A DNA stretch of 36,395 bases, taken from the NCBI GenBank assembly GCA_030536755.1, contig JAUNPJ010000039.1, forward strand, positions 1 to 36,395. The letters run 5' to 3'. Position numbers and translations under genes: made by a program. A model generated the notes under the pieces. That model was given only the letters and a program-made list of their open reading frames with translations. It ran no database searches and was not told the DNA's origin. This stretch comes from Eubacteriales bacterium (GTDB lineage Bacteria; Bacillota; Clostridia; Lachnospirales; Lachnospiraceae). Below are positions 16,220-24,634 of this stretch, piece by piece (the first letter of the stretch is position 1; every line of letters begins with the position of its first letter).

Positions 16220-17278
16220 TCAAGAAAATTCCAACATAATATCAGATACCTTTTCTATTTTCTCACAACGCCACACATTGTCTCCACAAAAGATCAAACC
16301 GTTATCCACATTGCCTTCCACCGCCTGCACCAAAGCATTTGTGATGCAATAAGGAATCTGTGCCGGTTTGCACACGGAAATACAATGGTAACAATGCTGA
16401 ATCGGAAGTTTTTCCCGTAAAGTCTTTTCCACAAAAGCATTGCGGATGGCTCTTCCTGGCATTCCCACAGGACTTTTCACAATGCAGATGTCTTCTTTTT
16501 GGGCCTGAATATAAGCCTGCTTGAACGCATCACTTGCATCGCACTCTTCTGTCGTCACAAATCGGGTGGCCATCTGTACAGCATCGGCTCCCAGTTCCAG
16601 CGCATGGTCCATATCGCAGCGGTCGAAAATACCGCCTGCCACTGCTACCGGAATCGTACAATCATATTTCTGTTCATAGTTCTTTACTTCGCCGATGATG
16701 TCACGGATGACCTCATCATAAATCTGCGGTGTAAAGCTCTCCAGTTCTTCTTTGGAAAATCCCAGATGACCGCCTGCCTTTGGTCCTTCGATTACTACAA
16801 GATCAGGCATGCGATGATATCTTCGGTCCCACATCTTGCAGATGACCTTCAGCGATTTCAGCGAAGATACGATCGGTGCGATTTTTGTCTTTGTCCCCTC
16901 CACATATTTCGGCAGATCCACAGGGAGACCGGCTCCGGAAATAATCAGGTCAATTCCCGCCTCCACAGCCTTTTTGACATATTCCTCGTATCTCTGTGTC
17001 GCCACCATAATATTGACTGCCAGAATTCCGGCTCCTTTGGCAATTTCCCTTGCTTTTTGGATTTCTTTTCCAATCGCGCGAAAATTTGCCTCCATGGGAT
17101 TTTTGTAAAAATCAGGTTCTCTCCATCCGATCTGTGCAGTAGAAATCACTCCGACACCACCGCAGGATGCCACATTTCCAGCCAGACGGGAAAGGCTTAC
17201 GCCCACGCCCATACCGCCTTGTATCACCGGAATCTTTGCAATCAGATTGCCTATTTTCAATGGTTTTCTCTCTATCAT
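16220..17278 (-). CDS. fabK: FMN-dependent enoyl-ACP reductase II, FabK-type (nitronate monooxygenase family)
   Basis: A 352-residue TIM-barrel flavoprotein. Motifs are GGMGVGVSLSRLAGNVASCGG at the start (FMN/substrate loop), VIEGPKAGGHLGF in the middle (matching the conserved AEGxEAGGHxG) and AVAGGIFDRCDMDHALELGA with QMATRFV. FabK reduces the enoyl-ACP intermediate in each elongation cycle. By sequence alone nitronate monooxygenase is the alternative, but the gene ends the FAS operon, 12 bases after accDA, and no other enoyl reductase (FabI, FabL or FabV) is in the cluster. The C-terminal 70 residues are cysteine-rich (CYHCISVCKPAQIPYC), unlike the 324-residue streptococcal FabK. A metal or Fe-S site there is possible. 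Confidence 0.78.
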   Translation of the reverse strand: MIERKPLKIGNLIAKIPVIQGGMGVGVSLSRLAGNVASCGGVGVISTAQIGWREPDFYKNPMEANFRAIGKEIQKAREIAKGAGILAVNIMVATQRYEEYVKKAVEAGIDLIISGAGLPVDLPKYVEGTKTKIAPIVSSLKSLKVICKMWDRRYHRMPDLVVIEGPKAGGHLGFSKEELESFTPQIYDEVIRDIIGEVKNYEQKYDCTIPVAVAGGIFDRCDMDHALELGADAVQMATRFVTTEECDASDAFKQAYIQAQKEDICIVKSPVGMPGRAIRNAFVEKTLREKLPIQHCYHCISVCKPAQIPYCITNALVQAVEGNVDNGLIFCGDNVWRCEKIEKVSDIMLEFS

Positions 17279-17290
17279 GTCCTTCTCCTG

Positions 17291-19000
17291 CTACATTCTT
17301 CTAAAACGTTCGTATCTCTCTGCGGCAATTTCCTCCGGCATTTTCCCTTCCTGACGGCGCAAAAACTGCTTCATGCTGATTTTCATATACTCAGCCAGTT
17401 CCTCCAGATTTTCCTCACTGGCAGGATGCTCTTCCGGAATCACTTTCTCGATAATTTTCAGTTCTTTTAAGTCCGCCGCTGTAATTTTCATAACTTCCGC
17501 TGCCTGCTTCGCTTTCTTACTGTCCTTCCAGAGAATCGACGCAAAGCCTTCCGGTGACAAAATGGAATAGGTGGCATTTTCCATCATCCACACTTCGTTT
17601 CCAACAGCCAGGGCCAGCGCACCGCCGCTTCCACCTTCTCCGATCACAATACTAAGCACAGGAACTGTCAAATCAGACATTTCCATCAGATTGCGGGCGA
17701 TCGCCTCGCCCTGTCCGCGCTCCTCAGCCTCAATCCCGCAAAACGCACCCGGTGTATCTACAAAATTAATGATCGGACGGCCGAATTTCTCCGCCTGCTT
17801 CATCAAGCGCAAAGCCTTGCGATATCCTTCCGGCGATGGCATACCAAAATTACATTTCAGATTTTCCTTTGTATTTTTTCCCTTCTGGATGCCAATGACA
17901 GTCACCGGCTGTCCGTCCAGAACAGCTACACCGCCTACGATCGCGCCATCATCACGAAACGCTCTGTCTCCATGAAGTTCCATAAAATCATCAAAAATCG
18001 CATGAATATAATCCAGGCTGGAAGGACGATGGCTGTCTCTTGCCACCTTCACACGCTCCCACGCAGACATCGACTCTGCTGCTTTTTTCTTCTTTTTTTT
18101 CTTATAAAAATCAAACGCAGCTGCAGGATTCTCGTCGGTAAAAGCAGCATAACTATCTCTTCCTGCATGAAGCTTCACTAAAAATGCAAGCGTCTCTTTC
18201 TGATTTTCGCGTTCTACGATTCCATCGATGATTCCATGCTCCACCAGGAATTCTGCTCTCTGGAATCCTTCCGGCAGCTTCTGTCCGATGGTCTGCTCAA
18301 TGACTCTCGGTCCGGCAAAGCCGATCAGTGCCCCCGGTTCTGCCAGAATGATATCACCAAGCATGGCAAAGCTTGCTGTCACACCGCCGGTCGTCGGGTC
18401 TGTCAACACAGGAATATACAAAAGACCTTCTTTGGAATGTTTCTTGATCGCAGATGCTGTCTTTGCCATCTGCATCAGAGAAACCATGCCCTCCTGCATT
18501 CTGGCACCGCCGGAACAGCAGTACAAAATTACCGGCAGGCGGCGCTTTGTCGCCTCCTCGAAAGCACTGGTAATCTTCTCACCTACCACATAGCCCATAC
18601 TTGCCATCAAAAAACGGGCATCGCAGACACCGAGCACCACCGGCTGACCACAAACAGTCGCTTCTCCGATACAGATTGCCTCATCCAGATGCGTTTTCTC
18701 CTGAAGCTGCACAATTTTTTCCGGATATTCCGGATAATCCAGCGGATTGACGGTCTCCATTCCGCGAAACCATTCCTGAAAAGAATCCCGATCCGCAATC
18801 TGACGGATTCTCGTCTTTGCCTTCATTCGGAAAAATCCATGGCATTTCGGGCAGACATAGGAATTCGCCACTACATCCTCTTTGTAAACAGTCTCCCCGC
18901 ATTTCGGACACTTGATCCACAGACCTTCCGGCACAGAGACTGGCTTCGCAGGCTCCTCCCGTCGATTCGGTTTTTTAAAAAATTTCTTTAAATCTGCCAT
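17291..19000 (-). CDS. accDA: Fused acetyl-CoA carboxylase carboxyltransferase, beta-alpha (AccD-AccA)
   Basis: One 569-residue protein holds both carboxyltransferase subunits, which transfer CO2 from carboxybiotin to acetyl-CoA. Residues 1-299 are AccD, with its zinc finger (C31, C34, C50, C53) and [11 protein letters not shown] motif. Residues about 310-569 are AccA, starting at [20 protein letters not shown] and including [20 protein letters not shown] and [12 protein letters not shown]. AccA's usual N-terminal helical segment of about 50-60 residues is missing. The junction is seven lysines (300-306) encoded by an A-rich run (18083-18103). Separate accD and accA genes are the more common arrangement. 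It is 37 bases from accC. Confidence 0.95.
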   Translation of the reverse strand: MADLKKFFKKPNRREEPAKPVSVPEGLWIKCPKCGETVYKEDVVANSYVCPKCHGFFRMKAKTRIRQIADRDSFQEWFRGMETVNPLDYPEYPEKIVQLQEKTHLDEAICIGEATVCGQPVVLGVCDARFLMASMGYVVGEKITSAFEEATKRRLPVILYCCSGGARMQEGMVSLMQMAKTASAIKKHSKEGLLYIPVLTDPTTGGVTASFAMLGDIILAEPGALIGFAGPRVIEQTIGQKLPEGFQRAEFLVEHGIIDGIVERENQKETLAFLVKLHAGRDSYAAFTDENPAAAFDFYKKKKKKKAAESMSAWERVKVARDSHRPSSLDYIHAIFDDFMELHGDRAFRDDGAIVGGVAVLDGQPVTVIGIQKGKNTKENLKCNFGMPSPEGYRKALRLMKQAEKFGRPIINFVDTPGAFCGIEAEERGQGEAIARNLMEMSDLTVPVLSIVIGEGGSGGALALAVGNEVWMMENATYSILSPEGFASILWKDSKKAKQAAEVMKITAADLKELKIIEKVIPEEHPASEENLEELAEYMKISMKQFLRRQEGKMPEEIAAERYERFRRM

Positions 19001-19037
19001 GTTTTTCCTCCTGAAATCTCTTTAAGCCTTTCCGGAA

Positions 19038-20387
19038 TCACTCCATATCTTCATAATGTTCCGGAATAAAATGTGTCGTAATATTTCCAGACTGAAAATC
19101 TTCATTATTTAAGATCTCATACTGAAAATCAATGTTTGTCTTTACTCCTTCAATCACCAGCTCTCCCAGTGTACTGATCATCTTATCAATCGCACTTTTT
19201 CTGTCTCTGTCATGTACGATAATCTTCATGATCATCGAATCATAGTACGGCGGTATCATATAGCCATTGTACACGGCCGTATCCACCCGCACACCATTTC
19301 CACCCGGAATATGAATGTTTTCAATCGTTCCGGGACATGGCATAAAATGACGGTCTGCATCTTCGGCATTGATGCGGCACTCGATCGCATGTCCCATGAT
19401 TCGAATCTCTTCCTGGCTGACACTCAGCGGCATTCCTGCTGCCACACGGATCTGTTCTTTGATCAGATCCACACCAGAAACCCACTCCGTTACGGGATGT
19501 TCTACCTGAATTCTTGTATTCATCTCCATGAAAAAGAATTCACCGGATTTGTCCAGCAAAAACTCAATCGTTCCGGCGTTCTCATAGCCAACCGCCTTTG
19601 CAGCACGCACAGCTGTCTCTCCCATTTTCTGACGCAATTCCTCAGAAATCGCGCAGCAGGGAGATTCCTCGATCATTTTCTGATGGCGTCTCTGAATAGA
19701 ACAGTCACGTTCTCCCAGATGTACGACATTGCCGAATTTGTCCGCCATAATCTGCACTTCCACATGGCGCGGACGCTGTACATAACGTTCCAGATACATC
19801 GTATCATCTGCAAACGCATTGACTGACTCACTCTGTGCCATCTGAAAGTTATCGATGAAATCTTCCTCTCTCTCTGAAACACGCATACCTTTTCCGCCGC
19901 CTCCTGAGGAAGCTTTGATCATAACCGGAAAACCGATTTCTTTTGCTTTTTCCAGAGCTGCCTGCGCTTCGTGCACCGGTTCTTTTGTACCTGGTACCAC
20001 CGGGATGCCGGCCTCGATCATCGTTTTTCTGGCCTCTGATTTGTTTCCCATCTTCTGAATCAGATCGGCCGATGGCCCGATAAACGCTACGCCACATTTC
20101 TGGCACATCTCTACAAATTTGCTATTTTCTGACAAAAAGCCAAAACCGGGATGGATTGCCTCAGCATGAGATGCAATCGTCGCACTCAGAATGCGCTCCA
20201 TATTCAGATAGCTATCTTTGGATGATGCCGGTCCAATGCAGATTGCCTCATCTGCAAGCTGGGCGTGAAGTGCGTCCCTGTCTGCCTCTGAATAAACAGC
20301 AACCGTTTCAATTCCCATCTCACGGCAGGCACGGATAATCCGAATGGCAATCTCTCCCCTGTTGGCAATTAAAATCTTATGAAACAT
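19038..20387 (-). CDS. accC: Acetyl-CoA carboxylase, biotin carboxylase subunit
   Basis: A 449-residue ATP-grasp enzyme that carboxylates the biotin on AccB. It shows the N-terminal LIANRGEIAIRIIRACREMG motif, the glycine-rich ATP loop ASSGGGGKGMRV, EMNTRIQVEHPVTE, and the C-terminal biotin carboxylase domain with GHAIECRINAEDA. Length matches E. coli AccC (449). It lies between fabZ (9 bases upstream) and accDA. Confidence 0.97.
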   Translation of the reverse strand: MFHKILIANRGEIAIRIIRACREMGIETVAVYSEADRDALHAQLADEAICIGPASSKDSYLNMERILSATIASHAEAIHPGFGFLSENSKFVEMCQKCGVAFIGPSADLIQKMGNKSEARKTMIEAGIPVVPGTKEPVHEAQAALEKAKEIGFPVMIKASSGGGGKGMRVSEREEDFIDNFQMAQSESVNAFADDTMYLERYVQRPRHVEVQIMADKFGNVVHLGERDCSIQRRHQKMIEESPCCAISEELRQKMGETAVRAAKAVGYENAGTIEFLLDKSGEFFFMEMNTRIQVEHPVTEWVSGVDLIKEQIRVAAGMPLSVSQEEIRIMGHAIECRINAEDADRHFMPCPGTIENIHIPGGNGVRVDTAVYNGYMIPPYYDSMIMKIIVHDRDRKSAIDKMISTLGELVIEGVKTNIDFQYEILNNEDFQSGNITTHFIPEHYEDME

Positions 20388-20396
20388 AGTCTACTC

Positions 20397-20825
20397 CTAA
20401 CCAATTGCAAAAGTCAGTTCTGCGATGACTGCCACATCACCGTTATCCTTCTTTGCTACTGCTTTGCCCACACCAATCGGACCTTTCTGCTTGATAATTT
20501 CTACTTCCAGAGTCAGTACATCTCCCGGAACGACTTTATTTTTAAATTTTGCACTGTTGATCGCTGCAAAATAAGCCGTTTTTCCTTTAAAGTTTTCCTG
20601 GCATAAGATGGCAACTGCACCTGTCTGTGCCAGCGCTTCAATCTGAAGAACACCAGGCATCACCGGCTCACCCGGAAAATGTCCTGCAAAATATGGCTCA
20701 TTGTAAGAAACACATTTTTTTGCCACAGCACGCACACCAGGTTCCAGTTCTTCGATCGTATCAATCAATAAAAAAGGCTGTCTGTGTGGAATAATCTCCA
20801 TAATTTCCTTTGTCGATAATTTCAT
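20397..20825 (-). CDS. fabZ: 3-hydroxyacyl-ACP dehydratase FabZ
   Basis: A 142-residue hot-dog-fold dehydratase of the fatty acid elongation cycle. The active-site His is in [20 protein letters not shown] (H49), with the partner Glu at E63. The N-terminal [12 protein letters not shown] motif is also present. Length is normal. It starts 14 bases after accB and precedes accC. Confidence 0.97.
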   Translation of the reverse strand: MKLSTKEIMEIIPHRQPFLLIDTIEELEPGVRAVAKKCVSYNEPYFAGHFPGEPVMPGVLQIEALAQTGAVAILCQENFKGKTAYFAAINSAKFKNKVVPGDVLTLEVEIIKQKGPIGVGKAVAKKDNGDVAVIAELTFAIG

Positions 20826-20839
20826 GTTTTCTCCTTTTT

Positions 20840-21283
20840 CTATGCAATCACAAACATCGGCTGACCGTATTCGATCATATCCTCATTTTTCACAAGAATT
20901 TCTTTTACAGTACCGTCGTATTCCGATTCAATCTCATTCATCAGTTTCATGGCTTCGATAATACCAAGTGTCTGTCCTTTTTTCACGGTATCACCTACCT
21001 GCACAAACGGCTCTGCATCCGGAGATGCCGCCGCATAATAAGTTCCTACGAGAGGTGCTGTTACCACATTGCCGCTCACCTGCTTTGGTGCTGGTTCTGC
21101 CGCTGGTTCCACTGCAGCCGGAACAACGGTCTGAATACCAGCCGCTTCCACGACAACCGGCTTTCCTTTATCGCCTTTGTCTGTTTTCATAGCAAGCTTT
21201 ATGTTGCCCTCTTCCATCTTAAATTCTGTCAGAGAAGATTCGCTGACAGCCTGGATCAATTCGATAATCTTTTCTAATTCCAT
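20840..21283 (-). CDS. accB: Biotin carboxyl carrier protein of acetyl-CoA carboxylase
   Basis: A 147-residue carrier. The biotin is attached at K113 in [10 protein letters not shown]. The C-terminal 75 residues are the biotinyl domain ([19 protein letters not shown] onward). The middle (about 45-70) is an Ala/Pro/Val-rich flexible linker. The frame opens at 21307, but the ATG at 21283 sits behind a perfect AGGAGG and gives the usual [10 protein letters not shown] start; the extra codons overlap the end of fabF. Confidence 0.96.
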   Translation of the reverse strand: MELEKIIELIQAVSESSLTEFKMEEGNIKLAMKTDKGDKGKPVVVEAAGIQTVVPAAVEPAAEPAPKQVSGNVVTAPLVGTYYAAASPDAEPFVQVGDTVKKGQTLGIIEAMKLMNEIESEYDGTVKEILVKNEDMIEYGQPMFVIA

Positions 21284-21296
21284 GATATCCTCCTGA

Positions 21297-22532
21297 TTAA
21301 TCCTCAAATTTCTTTACAAGAAGAGTTGCATTGTGTCCGCCAAAGCCAAGAGAGTTGGACAATGCATATTTTACATCCATCTCAAGCGGTCCTTCTGTTA
21401 CATAATCAAGATCACATTCCTCATCCGGAACCTGATATCCAACTGTCTGATGAACAAAACCTTCCTGAATAGATTTTACGCAGGTGATAAACTCTACTGC
21501 ACCGGCTGCACCGAGCAGATGTCCGATCATAGACTTCGTAGAATTCACCTTCACATCTTTTGCCTGTTCCCCAAATACTTTTTTGATCGCAACCGTCTCA
21601 AACAAATCGTTGTGATGTGTGCTGGTTCCATGTGCATTGATGTATGCCACATCTTTTGGCTCAATTCCTGCCTCTTTGATTGCATTTTCCATCGCTCTTG
21701 CAGCTCCGGATCCGTCCTCAATCGGAGAAGTGATGTGGTATGCATCCGCAGTTGCACCGTATCCCACGACTTCAGCGAGAATATTCGCGCCTCTTGCTTT
21801 TGCATGCTCGAGTTCTTCCAGAACAACAACGCCTGCACCTTCACCCAGAACAAAGCCGTCTCTTTCCTTATCAAAAGGAATGGAACATCTCTTTGGATCT
21901 GTGGAAGTGGAAAGTGCTGTCAGCGCCGCAAAACCACCAACACCGATTGGAGTGACGGCAGCCTCTGTACCTCCTGCAAACATCACATCTGCATCGCCGC
22001 ACTGGATGCTTCGGTAAGCCTCACCAATGCTGTGTGTTCCTGTCGCACAGGCTGTCACAACATTGATGTTTTTTCCTCTGAGGCCAAGCTGAATGGACAC
22101 ATTTCCTGCTGCCATGTTGGAAATCATCATCGGCACCATCAGAGGTCCCATGCGGTTCGGTCCCTTATTCAGATATTTCTCATGCTCACGCTCGATCGTC
22201 TGAAGGCTTCCGATACCGGAACCGATGGAACATCCCACTGCAAAGGGATCTTCTTTTTCCATATCAAGACCGGACTGCTCCATCGCCTCTTTTGCCGCTG
22301 CCACTGCATACTGGCAAAACAGTTCCATTCTTCTTGCATCCTTCGGACTCATATATTCTTTTGGCTGAAAACCTTTCACTTCCGCAGCCAGATGTACTTT
22401 AAAATCAGAGGAATCAAAATGTGTGATCTCTCCAAACCCTGTTCTGCCTTCTTTCAGTCCATTCCAAAATTCCTCTACATTCAAACCGATGGGAGTAATA
22501 GCTCCCATTCCTGTTACAACTACTCTTCTCAT
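21297..22532 (-). CDS. fabF: Beta-ketoacyl-ACP synthase II
   Basis: A 411-residue condensing enzyme that elongates acyl-ACP with malonyl-ACP. The Cys-His-His triad is complete: C162 in ACATGTHSIG, H301 in NAHGTSTHHND, H338 in KSMIGHLLGAAGAVE. Length is normal (E. coli 413). It starts 9 bases after fabG. No fabH is in the operon, so chain initiation must use a KAS III coded elsewhere. Confidence 0.97.
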   Translation of the reverse strand: MRRVVVTGMGAITPIGLNVEEFWNGLKEGRTGFGEITHFDSSDFKVHLAAEVKGFQPKEYMSPKDARRMELFCQYAVAAAKEAMEQSGLDMEKEDPFAVGCSIGSGIGSLQTIEREHEKYLNKGPNRMGPLMVPMMISNMAAGNVSIQLGLRGKNINVVTACATGTHSIGEAYRSIQCGDADVMFAGGTEAAVTPIGVGGFAALTALSTSTDPKRCSIPFDKERDGFVLGEGAGVVVLEELEHAKARGANILAEVVGYGATADAYHITSPIEDGSGAARAMENAIKEAGIEPKDVAYINAHGTSTHHNDLFETVAIKKVFGEQAKDVKVNSTKSMIGHLLGAAGAVEFITCVKSIQEGFVHQTVGYQVPDEECDLDYVTEGPLEMDVKYALSNSLGFGGHNATLLVKKFED

Positions 22533-22541
22533 GCTTTCCTC

Positions 22542-23282
22542 CTACATGTTCATACCGCCGTCCACGCTGATCACCTGGCCGGTAATATAATCTCCAGTTT
22601 CATCTGCCAAAAATGCTGCCATCTGTGCAATATCCTTTGCCTGTCCGAATCTTCCAAGCGGAATCTGTTTGCAGGCAGCTTCTTTCACGCTGTCAGAAAG
22701 CACTTCTGTCATTTCGGTATCTACAAATCCCGGCGCGATTGCGTTGCAGGTAATGCCTCTGCTTGCCAGCTCTCTCGCCATTGTCTTGGTCAGACCGATC
22801 ACACCTGCCTTAGATGCCGCGTAGTTTGCTTGTCCCGGATTACCGAGAATACCGGATACGGAAGAAATGTTGATAATCTTTCCGCTTCTCTGCTTTAACA
22901 TCTGGCGGGAAATATGATGAATGGTATTAAACGTTCCTTTCAGATTGATATTAAGTACCGCATCAAAATCTTCTTCCTTCATCTTCATGATCAGGTTATC
23001 CTTTGTAATGCCCGCATTGTTAACCAGAATGTCCAGTCTTCCATACTCTTTCACAACATCTTTCATCATCTGTCCACAGGCTTCGAAGTCGCTGACGTTG
23101 CACTGAAAGATAGAAGCTTTTCCGCCTTCCTGTGCAATCTCATCTGCAACTGCCTGTGCTCTTTCTTTGGAACCATTATAGTTAATAATGACTGTGGCAC
23201 CTTTTTTTGCAAGAGTTCTTGCAATCTCTGCGCCGATTCCGCGGCTTGCGCCTGTCACCAATGCAATCTTATCTGTTAACAT
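22542..23282 (-). CDS. fabG: 3-oxoacyl-ACP reductase FabG
   Basis: A 246-residue short-chain dehydrogenase that reduces 3-oxoacyl-ACP with NADPH. It shows the cofactor motif GASRGIG (residues 11-17), NNAGI (88-92) and the catalytic S141, Y154 and K158 in the SSVSGxxGNPGQANYAASK region. Length is normal. It lies between fabD (17 bases) and fabF, with a GAGGAAAG ribosome site. Confidence 0.97.
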   Translation of the reverse strand: MLTDKIALVTGASRGIGAEIARTLAKKGATVIINYNGSKERAQAVADEIAQEGGKASIFQCNVSDFEACGQMMKDVVKEYGRLDILVNNAGITKDNLIMKMKEEDFDAVLNINLKGTFNTIHHISRQMLKQRSGKIINISSVSGILGNPGQANYAASKAGVIGLTKTMARELASRGITCNAIAPGFVDTEMTEVLSDSVKEAACKQIPLGRFGQAKDIAQMAAFLADETGDYITGQVISVDGGMNM

Positions 23283-23299
23283 TTTCTTTCCTCAACTTT

Positions 23300-24226
23300 C
23301 TACTCTGCTTTTAAGCTCTCCACAACCTTATTGAGATCTTCCAGCGTTTGAATATTCATCGCTGTCACACCGCGGTTGATTTTTTTCATAAATCCGGTAA
23401 GTGTTTTTCCCGGTCCAATCTCAATGAACGTATCTACACCGTCTTCAATCATCGTCTCCACACACTGCTGCCATTTTACCGGAGAAGATACCTGACGAAT
23501 CAACAGATCTTTGACTTCATCCGGCTCTGTTACATATGCAGCAGTCACATTTGTCACATAAGGAATTGTAAAATCCTGGATCGTCACATGAGCAAGTTCC
23601 TCACCCAGCTTCTCGCCTGCCCCTTTGAGCATGGCAGAATGGAACGGTCCGCTGACCTTCAAAGGCATCACTCTCCTTGCTCCTGCTTCCTTCAGTGCCT
23701 CGGTGGCTCTCGCAACAGCCCCCTCTTCTCCTGTGATTACAATCTGTCCCGGACAGTTGTAGTTGGCAATTGACACAATTCCTTCTGTCTCCTCACAGAT
23801 TTTTTCAATCACTGCAGCATCCGTTCCGAGAACTGCTGACATAGCGCCTCCTGTTGGAACTGCCTCCTGCATGTAAATTCCACGTTTTCTTACTAATTTA
23901 AAGGCATCTTCCATAGAAATGACACCGGATGCAACCAGTGCACCATACTCGCCCAGGCTTAATCCCGCATTGACGCTGGAAGTAATGCCTCTCTCTTCCA
24001 ATGCTTTCAAAATAGCCACAGATACGCTCAGCATGGCAATCTGTGTATACTCCGTAATGTTGATTTTTTCATTTTCTTCAAAACAAATTTGTTTTATATC
24101 CAAACCAGATGCTTCACAGGCCAGATCCATGACCTGTCTGCACACCGGAATATTTTCGTAAAAATCCTTTCCCATGCCCACATACTGAGCTCCCTGTCCG
24201 GGGAAAATAAATGCAATCTTACCCAT
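23300..24226 (-). CDS. fabD: Malonyl-CoA:ACP transacylase
   Basis: A 308-residue enzyme that loads malonate onto ACP. It begins with FIFPGQGAQYVGMGKD; the active Ser is S90 in GLSLGEY and the catalytic His is H196 in VSGPFHSAML. The GLSLGE form (Leu in place of the usual His) also occurs in other Firmicutes. The frame opens at 24262, but the ATG at 24226 has AAAGGAAA upstream and gives the correct N-terminus. It is 84 bases downstream of acpP. Confidence 0.96.
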   Translation of the reverse strand: MGKIAFIFPGQGAQYVGMGKDFYENIPVCRQVMDLACEASGLDIKQICFEENEKINITEYTQIAMLSVSVAILKALEERGITSSVNAGLSLGEYGALVASGVISMEDAFKLVRKRGIYMQEAVPTGGAMSAVLGTDAAVIEKICEETEGIVSIANYNCPGQIVITGEEGAVARATEALKEAGARRVMPLKVSGPFHSAMLKGAGEKLGEELAHVTIQDFTIPYVTNVTAAYVTEPDEVKDLLIRQVSSPVKWQQCVETMIEDGVDTFIEIGPGKTLTGFMKKINRGVTAMNIQTLEDLNKVVESLKAE

Positions 24227-24310
24227 GTTTTTCCTTTCGCCCTCAAATATTTTGATTAACAAAGTATTTGTCTAAAAAAATTTAAAATCTGATTATTAGA
24301 AAGGTGTGGA

Positions 24311-24544
24311 TTAGTCCTCCACACCCTTATCTTTCAAGTAATTCATAACAGCACCTACTGTTGTCAATGACTCTAACTCCTCTGCTGGAATCTCAACAGA
24401 GTACTCATCTTCCAGAGCCATAACCAATTCAAACAAATCAAGGGAATCTGCTCCCAGATCTTCTTTAAAGGAAGTTTCGCTTGTAATAGAATCTGCATCA
24501 CAGCTTAACTGCTCTGCGATCATTTCTTTCATTTTTTCTAACAT
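24311..24544 (-). CDS. acpP: Acyl carrier protein
   Basis: A 77-residue acidic carrier protein. The phosphopantetheine attachment serine is S34 in GADSLDLFELVMALE. It is the first gene of the FAS operon, with an AAAGGAG site and the operon's promoter/operator immediately upstream. Many related operons start with a MarR-type regulator and fabH before acpP; neither is present here. Confidence 0.97.
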   Translation of the reverse strand: MLEKMKEMIAEQLSCDADSITSETSFKEDLGADSLDLFELVMALEDEYSVEIPAEELESLTTVGAVMNYLKDKGVED

Positions 24545-24559
24545 GTTTATTTCTCCTTT

Positions 24560-24608
24560 GAAACAGTGTATATACTTATTTTGACAATCAAAGTATATAC
24601 ACTGTTTC
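24560..24608. promoter_or_regulatory. Perfect 18-bp inverted repeat over the FAS promoter (operator-like)
   Basis: The arm GAAACAGTGTATATACTT (24560-24577) and its exact reverse complement (24591-24608) are separated by 13 bp. The upstream arm covers the -10 box and part of the spacer; the dyad centre falls at about the expected transcription start. Each arm contains a small palindrome, GTATATAC, so it may be two sites for one dimeric repressor. No U-run follows, which argues against a terminator. The regulator is not in this window. Confidence 0.8.
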
Positions 24609-24620
24609 CCTGTTTGTCAA
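24592..24620 (-). promoter_or_regulatory. Sigma-A promoter of the FAS operon
   Basis: Minus strand: -35 TTGACA (24615-24620, consensus), 17-bp spacer, -10 TATACT (24592-24597). It is only 50-75 bases before acpP and just after the subtilase stop codon. With no clear terminator after the subtilase, some readthrough into the FAS operon is possible. Confidence 0.85.
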
Positions 24621-24634
24621 GTTAATTTTATTTT

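Noticed and set aside
21333-22898. A 521-residue plus-strand frame opposite fabF and fabG
   Set aside because: It is the shadow of two certain FAS genes; the translation is rich in Cys, His and Ser, as such shadows are.
24560-24608. Reading the 18-bp inverted repeat as the subtilase terminator
   Set aside because: No U-run follows on the minus strand, and the repeat overlaps the -10 of a near-consensus promoter, so an operator fits better.
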